A stretch of DNA of 64,000 nt from Ophiodon elongatus (lineage: Eukaryota; Chordata; Actinopteri; Perciformes; Hexagrammidae). Positions 50,041 through 60,649 of the stretch are shown here, one piece after another (position 1 is the first letter of the stretch; each line of letters starts with the position of its first letter). The notes under the pieces were generated by a model, which ran no database searches, had not been told where the DNA came from, and saw only the letters and a list, made by a program, of their open reading frames with translations. The position numbers were made by a program, and so were the translations under genes. Location of the stretch: positions 1,212,001-1,276,000 of the forward strand of contig JACSYO010000690.1 of assembly GCA_016806645.1 (NCBI GenBank), given 5' to 3'.

Positions 50041-51840
50041 CGTTTTTTTTATTGGGGATCTGGTGACTATTTACACTGCCCGTAATGAAGGAACATTTAA
50101 GCTGGTGCAACAGTGTGGACTATTGATGTGCTTTTAATAGTTTTTGGACAACAATGTAGGTCTATGGCACAGAGGAATGAGACGTGTAAGGCTTTAGCTA
50201 CAGACAATACTTGTTAAGACAAATTAAGTTTTAAACACAACAGAATATCACCAGACAGTGATAAATGAATACAATGACCAATTAAAAGGCTTAGGCGCCG
50301 CTCATGAGCCCAGTGAGACCATCTAACTGACACAGAGAGTTCAGTGGTCATCACAGGACTGATACAATCAGAGACCCAAACAACAAAACGGGCCACAAGT
50401 TACAGAGGCATTCCCTCTGGCTCTACACTCCCATTCTGTCTAAAACATGGGTAGATTAGATAAATAAACACTCGCAGAGAGGAAGAAGAGCAGCCCACTG
50501 TGCCCTGAACAGCACTCATTAAATCTAATGGGTCACGCTGCTCCAGCCAGGCTCCACTGACACCCTTAATTGAAGCCTGCATGGTTAAGGGACCATGAAG
50601 ACCATTAGGGCACTTCAAAGTTCACCACTATATTAGTGCCCTGCTGATATGGCAGCATAAGAGGGGACAGATCCAATTCCACATTCACTCCTTTATTTTT
50701 CCATTGGTTGGCCTGTCAATCAGCCTGCTCCATAAACAAGTGGATCCTTGAGTTGCTCATTAAGAGACATCGTTAGCAAAGCCAAGGCTGTAAATCAGTG
50801 CTAATATCAGCTTTCAGCAAAAATAAATCTTATAGGTCATATTTTAGAGCTGACACTTTGGCTTATACTGTTAAATGATCCCATTTGAAAATTAAGCTGT
50901 AATAAAGCTTGCACTGTAAATCAAATTTTTCCACTTACTTTCGGACCAATGAAGGGACCTCTATGAACTGTCGAGGACTGGAGCCAAAGGGAAATGACAA
51001 GCACAGTGACCAGTAAAAAAAACTTCTTTTAACAGAGTCATACGTGTAAATTCACACAGGCCATGTTTGCTACTATGAAACCAAAGTCTACCTCACTCAA
51101 TAACGTCGTGTGACGTAAATCAAGAGAGCCAGCAGAAGCTTGATATATTGACGTTGTCCTAAGGGACATAAAAGGCTGAGCAGTCTCCTGCTGTGTCCAT
51201 AAGTCAGCACTACCGCCCCTCAGCACAGCTCTGTGGAGAGGAGCAGGCGGCTGAAGCGGAAGGAACACCACATACATCACTTTGTCCAGTAAAACGTCTC
51301 TCATTACAAGCTGAGAATGCCAGTAAACAGCTCACATTTAACTAAGCTTTTGACACACATAAGAAACCAATGCAAAACAGCCTGCCTGTACAATTTATAA
51401 GCAATACTCGCTGGGACATTGTCTAAACATTTTTGGATGTAACTTAGAATGACAAATAAAGTGAACCCAAAATGTATGTTTGCATGTCACCATGACTGAG
51501 CATCACAGGACCCGACAGGTAATTGTGACTGCAGTAGGAGTTAAGTGTAGGAGGTGGACTTAAGATCAGAGTGGAGGTTTACTGAGAGAGGAGCATGGAT
51601 ACCTTACTTCCCCGAGCTTCTTCTAATGGGGTCTCTGGCTCTGGGCCAGCTCGTCCTATCAACTTATCACCAAACGAGATCAGTTTCATCTCTTTTGATG
51701 CTCATACTGCGGAGCACATCTGCAGTGTTGTAAATTTTAGTGTTGCAAATACAGTTGTCATACCTGATCAAAATGACTTTTATATATATAGACTTAATGG
51801 TCCTCTCCTTCTTCACTTAATATCCAGGTGGCTAGGACAT
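50041..51840. other. Intergenic spacer, largely non-repetitive
   Basis: No gene was recognised. The part at 50620-50960 has CCATTGGTTGG and GCCTGTCAATCAGCC words (CCAAT and PBX/HOX-like) and no repeat words, so it could be a conserved non-coding element. This is appearance only. Confidence 0.35.
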
Positions 51841-51851
51841 AATGTTTAAAA

Positions 51852-51960
51852 CAGAGGTTTTAAAACCTCTGGGCCACAGACCAGTACTGGACCTCTGTAA
51901 TATTTGCTACCAAACTGTGAGGAATGATTCTGCCAAAAAAAAGCTAGTATTCATGAGCTG
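51852..51960. repeat. hAT-type terminal remnant with a 20-bp perfect palindrome
   Basis: A self-complementary 20-mer occupies 51852-51871. It overlaps CTGGGCCACAGACCAGTACT, which resembles the GGCC-rich ends of hAT-derived fish repeats. The rest of the element is degraded or absent. Confidence 0.45.
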
Positions 51961-54900
51961 TTATATTTTTGAGGTAATCACTGCAAAACCTCAGCAGCAA
52001 TATACAGATTTTGACATAAACAGGTACACAAGGAAAACATAACCACCTCACAGTATTCAGCAGTACTTTAAATATTTGGGAGGCCACTGTGTGAGTGCTG
52101 CTGAGACGTCTTATCTGCATTTGTTTTTTAATTTGCAAGTAACCACAATGTTTTCTTTTCTATTTGGTCTGAGGCGTATTTGTGTGTGCAACAAAGTTGC
52201 CAGTATGAAAAAACTGTCTGCGGTGCAACAAGAGGTTTAAACTCTTGGCGTAAAATACAACCAACAAGTCCTGTCGCAATTAGCCGGCACTGTGCAAGAC
52301 TTGAATCAAAACTCACAGCGAGTCTATCAGAGCGAGCATCTACCCGTGTTTGAGAGGGTATTAGCTTGCTTTGTTAAACTGCGATTGGTCTTCATTCTCC
52401 CCATCAGCTTGCCACCAAACAGAAAAATGTCATGCCAGCTGCCTGACAGGCATCACTGTGGTATGTAACCATGGAGACAGCCTCACATCATTCACTGACT
52501 CCCACTAATAAAACTCCAGTTTATTAGTGTGAAAAGTCTACTGTGGCTTTTTGACATGCTAACATAAACAGAGAGGGAAAGGAATTAAAGTGGTACCGAC
52601 ACATGGGTGGAGGTTAGGGCAGGCTGAGGTGAACGGCGTGGATCTAACCGCTGTGTTAGTGGGTTAAATCAGAACTCGTGTATTGTTGTAGAGCAGCAGC
52701 ACTGTTAAAAGTAACAGGCAAATATAAAAGCGCGTATATGCAGAAGCATTGCTTATAAGACGAGATTGGTTAAGTTTATTAAAGCAGTTTTCTTTTTGAA
52801 TTCACAAATCGCATTTGGTAGAACATAAATAATCTGACTGATAAAACATGCTTCGACTGTCAGCTGGCATGCTGGAGCAATGAAATGACTCACCCTTTTG
52901 ATTCCTCTACTTTTTTCTCTGCCAGTGTGCAGCTCTTAAAAATGCAACTCTACACACTGAAATCGGCAGCCTGTCCACTGATTTCCTCCTAACACTCTTC
53001 AAGTTTGTTATCAGGCTGTGTTTCTAACCCCCTCAACCTCTTTCCTCCATAGCAGCATTTTGTCTCTTCTCTCTGCAATATGCTTCCAATTATGAATCTT
53101 GTGAATATGGGGGCGGTGAGGCATCATTTTGATTTATTGTGCACTTAAGTCCAGCCTTGTTCGGTGCATTTGCTCAAGAAGCCCTCCTGCTGCAGAGCTC
53201 AAAGGTCAAACATACACAACAGTTGACCTCTCGCAGACTCATGTGCAACGGGGTCACTCAGGACCTGATTGACAGGCAGAGATGATGGCTCGACAGCGAA
53301 GGCCACAGGGTGAGAAAAGCTAGCGAGCAATGAGGAGCTAAGCGCTGCATTAGCCTCCAACTGTGAGGAAACTTTGTAACACAGAAACACGGGGGGGACA
53401 GAGAAAGTGGAAAAACTCAGAGATAACTAATGAGGAAAAATGAAGTGGCCTCATACAGTCACTATCACTGACGGCTGGCCACACAACATTACTCTTCTCC
53501 TTTGTAACCATAGAGCACTTTGTGGTCTTCTCACATGGGATAGCTTGGGCCATCTATTTGTAGTCATCATCTAAATCCAAGTCCTGTGGACTGAAAACAC
53601 ATGCTCCACAAGTGAGTCACAGAGCACAAGAGATCTCTCAAGACAGTAGTGGTGCTCGGCCTGAGAAACGACCCAAGACCCATCCCTACAGACTCATTTC
53701 CTGGCCTTTCCAGTTCACTTCCTGTTTCATGCTGGGTCATGGGCACCATGCCGTGCTTCACAAAGACTACCCTGTTGAGCCTAAGGCCACTGGTTCTGTG
53801 AGACTCAGTAGCTGTGGGACAATTCAGTTGTTATTCACCACAATAGCAAGGCTGTGACTGCGGTACAGAGGATTTTTTGGTTGTATGTGTATTTTTTTTT
53901 AATTTTCACATTTTCACAATGGGCTTTGCAGTCACATCGCAGCAGATGTGAATCGTCTGCCCCCAGAATGGTTTGGGTTGAAGGGTCCTCAGGGGCTTCT
54001 CCGGGCATTTCAACTCCCCGCCGGACCTAACACCTTTCACACTGGATAAACACAACACAAAGGAGAAACGTAAGTTTTATGTTAGAGGGTTTGGTTATTA
54101 CATGCAGGAAAAAGAACTCTTTAATTCCCCTAGGAGTCTCACCACTCATAAATCATCAAGCAATGAAAGTCTCCTCTCCAAACAGGGGGCTAAAACAAAC
54201 TGAACACGGAGCCCCTCAGCCCCACCACTCCCCCGTCCCTCTCTCTCTCGTCTCCCTTTTTCCTTGTAGGAATTTTTATGAGGAAAGAAGAGATGTAGAG
54301 GTGCAATGCTAAACTAGAGCAAAGAGGTAAATACTACAACTTCCATCCTCTGCAGTGACCCAAAACTACAATAAAGAAATCTACATTATTTTAAGGGCTT
54401 TTACGCAAGTTCCTCTAACAGCAGTAGACTACAAATCCTACCCCTGTAACTGGTAACAAAATGACAGCAAAGGAGCGTTGTTGATTATATGATCAGTTTA
54501 TGCTCTTCCGCTAAGATTTGTTACTGTAGAGATGATCCAAAAGCCTTTGCAAGAATGTTCTGGCGGCCACGATTAAGATGGAAAATGGTGAGGTTTGACC
54601 ACACACTGGAAATCCACATAAACAAATTCTTCAGTATGTCAACACAGGTTGATATTTGCCAGATTTTGAAATTCAACTGCTTTCCGTTCGATTTCATGGG
54701 TCTAAATTTGATTCAAATTACTGAGCAATAACAGGTGTATTACAAAATATCTGGTACAGTATATGACTGCTGTGATGCCACCAGGAAGGAGGCTTGCACA
54801 CCTCCGGCTTGTGTTAATATCACTTGTATGTGATGTGGGTGTGTGTTGGGGAGAGTAAACCACCAGGATCAGGAGCTACTCGTGCTGACCACCAGTAACA

Positions 54901-57600
54901 CTTAGCAGCTGTTAAATACTCAGTGAGATCCTGACCTGAACCAGTGCAGACACTTCAAATGGGACTCTGACACATTGACTGCTACTGGTGCTTACTTTCT
55001 GATCAGCAGGTCAAACAGAAAATGTGCCTAAAACACCAAAGACACACTGTTTGAATTTGAGTGTCCGGCCATATAGTCATGTCAGATTTGCTTCAGTCAA
55101 CAGTTTGAGTTTGTAGGATAAAAAAATCTCAGCCCACTTTAAATTGGAGCTCATGTTTACAAAGTCAGTGAAAGGGCACCATGGAGCATATGCATTCACA
55201 GTGTGTTAAATTATATTTGTGTGCGGCAAACAGCAACATTACTTTCTCATTTTTAACCTATGAAAATGAGGATGAATGTCTTTATTTTTAAACATTAAAA
55301 GAACACACATAGTGTTCATACCACTACCTAAAAACTACCTGTATATAAAATAATGACAAATAACTTACTTAAATCCTCATGTATAAACAATCTCTATACA
55401 AGGGTCCCTTCTTGTTGATGCTAAAATGTACATTTACAAGCTGTGGACAGAGGAGCAGCAGTAGGAATGCTACTGCCCTCATGTGGTGAATTAATTATTA
55501 TATTCAGTGTTGGTTACTGAACACTAAAAGATGCCAACTGGGCTGAATTCATCATCCATCGTTTGTATATTTCAGACATCTGGAGGAAGTATACTGTACG
55601 ATAAGCTTCACATTTTCAGCAACCAGTTTTAAAAGGACGAATGTCAGTTTTTTTTTTATCCTCGGTGAGCAGATAATAGATATAATCCTAAAATGAAAGT
55701 TTATAAATAAGAGGGTTAGTATAGTTTAAAGAATTTGCAGTTTTGTGAGATGCTGTAAAAGTTTTTGAATGAATTATTTAGTTTGGTTACGATTCCTTTA
55801 ACACCACTGGTTACTGTTTTGTGAGCATTATTGATTGCCCTTGGCGTACATGGCACAGGAAACAGAGCTGCAGATTTCTCTTTTTATTTGAGGTGACTGT
55901 AATGAGCTCCAGTATATTGTAATGAGGCAGGGAAACTAAAAGAAGTCAGCTGGCTGTTGTTCGGTTCACCTTGAGCTTAACAAGTATACTCATACATTCC
56001 CAATAGTCTAAAAGTTCCGTAATAAGCCTGTTAGTAAAATTGTAATCACATGTTCAGGTGTGTAGTTAGTAGAAAGATGTTTTTTATCTTCACTTTTACT
56101 TTTAATTTGTGTCCAATTTTTTTAAAACAGGATATAACAACAAACATAGAAATACAATCTCAGAGAAACACAATATAATACGTGTACATTATTGACAAGT
56201 CTGCTTTGAATGTACAGTTATGACTGTTATGTTGTATTTAAGGAGTTTTAAGTCGAGCAAAGAACATCTGTATTTTTTATTTGAATGCACAATATAATCA
56301 AATATTATATACTGCCCATATACTGGGCATCTCTGAATTTTATTTAACAGAATATCACTGTGTTTCAGTCATGCCTATATATCTGCTCAATATATACATT
56401 ATTTTAGACTGGTCTTCAATGCTAATCATATTATTGTACTTCATCTGGGTTTGTTGCTGGAGAAAGTTCAAGAGATGTTTGTCCACCATGTTTTCATTTA
56501 CACTCTTTCACTGGGTCAAACCAAACAACAAGTTTAGGTTATTTAGTTCCCCGATATGTTGTAAACAAAGTGTAAACAAAATAACTAAGACGACAATAAA
56601 TAGATAAAGCAGTCTTCCCCAGTCAGGTTTCACAGAAATATATTTATATGGTTATAAATGGTTGCCCTTAGAAGAGTCTGACTGTAACGGTTTAAAAAAA
56701 ATAAAGATGAATAATTTATAAGCCTGAAAAGTTTAGCCAGTCTTGTGCAAACATTCACCAGAAATAACAGCAGGGTTTCCGTTCAAGCAGTGACCTGCTG
56801 GCAAAAAACAAACGCGTCTGCTATTCCTTCACCCAGCAACAGTACTGAGCAGCTTGAAGCTGTAGCTCGCTCTGCTATTTTTTTGGTTTGAAAATATTCC
56901 CAATTTACCCAGAATGCAAAGCAAACAAATCCTGTTCAGAGGATAGCCAAGGATTTAGCAGTGTTTTGCAAACTGTGGGACTATCTGACTATTTATTGGA
57001 TCCAAGCCAGACTCAATGTGTGCTGTTGAGAAACCGACCCCAGAGGGAACTAAATAAAAAACAAGATGGAAAGAACACCTACGGAGAGATGAGTGATGGC
57101 AAGCTCAAACAGAACGGTGTGAGGGAGCTGAGGGGAAAACATGGAAAAAAATCTCCGCCTGAAACCAGCCAGGACAAATGATGGAGGGCAAAAAGAAAAG
57201 AGTTACACCTGTTTGGCTTGACTGGGGAACCTCAGTCCAGATATGTCCACCCCCCAGGCCCAATAGTGCACTTCACACTCACTACTTCACTGCTACATTC
57301 CATACTTTATTCACCCTGAAGTGTAGGTCTGTTTCTCCAACATGAAAAGAGAGCTGGGGAGGCTTAGCTTTAAACCTCAGAGCAGAGAGCATGCAGCAGT
57401 CTCACAACACAGGTTCTTCAGCACATCTTCAACTCATTATTTCACCTCATGTGCCAAATAACGGATGTCCTGATGCCCTCACTGTCCACAGGCCAGTGGA
57501 AGTGATGTGGCACTTTAAATAAGTTGATATGGCTGCATAGAACAGAGATAATGAAAGACTTCATACGCACCTCACAATTCAAACACCAGGGCGCAATAAT
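51961..57600. other. Intergenic spacer, no gene recognised
   Basis: About 5.6 kb without a credible exon. A 108-codon frame at 56281-56607 (+) is AT-rich and hydrophobic by composition only. I saw no tetraspanin exon that would represent cd82. The part at 52430-52560 has a short inverted pair (CTAATAAAACT and AGTTTATTAG). Confidence 0.4.
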
Positions 57601-57880
57601 ACAAGACAATAATTGATTTCATTATTGATTCATTTGTGTATAATGAATTATTCACTTAGTCTACACAATAAATCTGGGAAATGAACTACCCATCACAATT
57701 TTGCAGATCCAATAATCTCATCTTCAAATTGTGCATTTTGCCCTGAACCCAAAGATATATAATTTACAAGCAGTAATCCTCACAAGATGAGCAGAAAATC
57801 AACACGAATGAAAAGCTGACACCTGTGAAGGTTTGGCATTTGTCATAAAATAAATGACAAACTATTAATCAGTTTTCAAA
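57601..57880. mobile_element. Family C (TAATCGAT-type) element, degraded
   Basis: It contains GACAATAATTGATTTCATTA, the block CAAATTGTGCATTTTGCCCT with AACCCAAAGATATATAATTT, and ACAAACTATTAATCAGTTTT at the right. The order matches family C, though divergence is high. Confidence 0.5.
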
Positions 57881-58417
57881 CTCCCAGGCATCTATTGTCT
57901 GATGTTTTAGCTCTAAATTCTGTCATTTTATCTGCCCAACAAGAGCAGGGGGGAGTCATATGTATTCATGTCGGATTGTAGTTGCTGTGAGATCATGCAT
58001 ATAAACAAGATAACCAAGTAGCCAGCACTGGTTATTCATCAACTGTGTATCGCTTTGTATGAAATCCCGACTCTGTGAACTCTGATGTTTTTTTGTTTCC
58101 TCTTTTAATTAGTTTGCTTTGTTTAATGACTGAGTCAGGGCCGTTGAACACCTAACACTAACCAAGATCGATGAAAACAGAGTGTGGAGTGAACATTGTA
58201 CTCATAGTCATCAGGTGGCCAGAATCATGACTCCAAATTAATATTTACATTTCTCCGTGTCCAGTGAATGTGAAAATAAGTAACTGTTACTGGTTAGCTA
58301 ACGCTAACAAGTTAACATGTGAGCCAAACAACTTTAGCTGGTGGACAGGTGAAGATTGTAGAGCATCCATCTTGTTTTAGGGATTTTCTGCCTCCTAGTG
58401 GCCAAAGATCTATCAGC

Positions 58418-58753
58418 ATTAAAGGAATAGTTCTGGTGCTTTGAGGTCGGGGTTGTATGAGGCACTTATCCATAATCACCTTCCAGTACTCATACTGCCA
58501 TACTATTTAGCAGGCTTATGGTACAATACTAAAATACCAGGATGTTCTGCATATGATGCATATGAGCAAGAGGGTCACAGTTTAAGGTGCAATGTTATGA
58601 AGTAGTGTGTTCCAATCAAATGCATACTGCATGCAACAGTACGTACTTTAAGCAGTATGTACCAAAAGTAAAAAGAAAAAGTATGCGATTTGGACCGCAG
58701 TGTCAGTGTATTATCTACAGTAGATGGCGGTCACCTGAACTATCCCTTTAAAT
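58418..58753. mobile_element. MITE-like element with AAAGGAATAGTTC ends and a nested insert
   Basis: Left ATTAAAGGAATAGTTC and right GAACTATCCCTTTAAAT are inverted copies of about 17 bases. Inside, from about 58486 to 58700, words such as CATACTGCCATACTATTTAG and AAGTATGCGATTTGGACCGC suggest a second, nested short element. Confidence 0.6.
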
Positions 58754-59484
58754 TCATATGGGGATTTGTTTACCTGTGCTGGTTGCACATTTAGTAAGAC
58801 TGCTCAGTGGAGTTAAGCCCAAATTAGTTTTGCATTTTCCACTGCACAAAAAAAGAAGACTTCCTTTAAAGCACATTTGACATTTTGCCATTTCTGAGCC
58901 AAGAACATTGAAGCAATCAGTCACACCTGCTGGCACCTGATCAGAGCCACCTGCTGACACATGAGAGGGATACGCTGTTACAAACCAACTCAGACTGCAG
59001 GGACCTATATTTACCTTTCCCCCCTAGTGTTTTCCTCACTGGTGATAATGTCTTTGTGACTGGTAAATTCTTTCGGAAGGCACACATCGTCCTTGCTAAA
59101 GTGAACAAAAGGTGGAGCTCTGGGTAGTTTAGAGAGAATTTACACCATCATTGCATACATCTTGAATAAAATATTCAAGAACTACTCAGGTTTGTTCAAC
59201 CAACGTTCTGTGACGTCCAGATAGTCTTAGATATTTGTTGGATCTAGTGAAAGTGTGTCTTATGTGAAGCCACTCACATTTTTTACTTTGCAAACTGTTA
59301 ATAGATCACATTAAGTTCTGGCATATCCACACAGGTTGTATCTTACATTATCGGTTCTTACTGTATGCTGTGAACATTAATCATGGATTTGTCTTGCTGG
59401 AAAAAAAAATCAATACGCTAATGTATTTGAGGTAAAATTATTATCACAATAACACCAAGAGCCATATGTGGGCCCTAACTGCAT
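58754..59484. other. Spacer beyond the presumed tspan18 3' end
   Basis: No gene or clear repeat was recognised. Confidence 0.4.
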
Positions 59485-59490
59485 TTTATT
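59485..59490 (-). terminator. tspan18: Candidate polyadenylation signal of tspan18
   Basis: TTTATT on the plus strand reads AATAAA on the minus strand, about 1.16 kb after the tspan18 stop. Which signal is used is not certain. Confidence 0.3.
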
Positions 59491-60080
59491 ATGCGTCAAT
59501 AAATGAAACATCCATCTTTTGTGTTTCAATACTTCAAAAAGGTGCAGCAGAGATTAATGACTGGTTATTAAAAAAGAACAATCACCAATGCCAGAACGCT
59601 GCAGTGTAAAAACTGTCTATTCAGAAAAATATATTGGTTTCACAACTTTACTAGAATATTGATTTTTATCATCTTCACAAAATTAGCACGGCTTGTTGTT
59701 AAAAACACTCATGTGCTGTACGTGTTTCCATTATGCTAGGATGCATTATGAGGATTCTTCGCGCAACACTACACATAAGCTTAATTATATTTATAAATAT
59801 GACCTGGAATTGTGCAACCAGTTTAAGAACAAAACAAAACACAAGGACAGTCATTTAGAATGCCATTTATGTCATTGACTTTTCAAGAATCTAATACAAA
59901 TGCATACACATACATTTCACCACCTAAAACCACATTATAACCACTACTGCAATAAACATCACCATACAAATAGAAAAAGAATCAGGAAGTTGGCTTTCAA
60001 GCTTGGGAGGGGTCATGAAGAGCCTCGAGCTCACATGCTCACAAACTAGTTTATACACATTCAAAAGGAGCATCCAGCAT

Positions 60081-60127
<47 letters not shown>

Positions 60128-60649
60128 CACACGCAGAGCTTATATAATACAGCATTAAAGAAGAGTGGCTGTAAAAAAAACAAAAGAAGCCGTATGGAGG
60201 GAGTGTTACAGTATACAGTATGAGCTGGTAAAGGGTAACAGCCAAAGTGTACATTAAACACATTTTTCTTTACAGTTAAGCCAACGTCACCAGGCTTCAC
60301 CTGGTCCTCATGCTCAGGCTTCACCTGGTCCACTTTACACCCAGTCTGTGTTAGACCTGGTCCAAAAAATTACTGTTTCCACTTTACACACAAATCTTTT
60401 TACATCAGTTTTGTCTCTGATCTCCCACATTCTCTATGGTTTATGTGTGTGCGTGCATGTGTTGTTGTTTTTTTGCCACCCAGTACCTCAAAAGTCCAGC
60501 TGTGAAGTACAAGAGTTTGAGAGTTTGTTTTTTCTACCAATTAGCCAATAGAAAAAGAGATCAACAAATTTACAAGTGTCCATTTTGTTCTTCTCTCCTG
60601 AATTCCCTTTTTTCTTAAAAAAAAAAAAAAGAAGTTCACTGGAGCAGCT
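59491..60649 (-). other. tspan18: Probable tspan18 3' untranslated region
   Basis: This follows the stop codon at 60650-60652. It includes a CA microsatellite (60081-60134) and a 17-base direct repeat (CAGGCTTCACCTGGTCC, twice within 60291-60331). No further exon is seen. Confidence 0.4.
60081..60134. repeat. (CA)n microsatellite
   Basis: About 25 CA units, with two CG interruptions near the right end, probably in the tspan18 3' UTR. Confidence 0.95.

Noticed and set aside
56281..56607. 108-codon hydrophobic open frame that could suggest a membrane protein
   Set aside because: The hydrophobic residues follow from T-rich codons. No splice sites, no tetraspanin motifs, no Kozak context.
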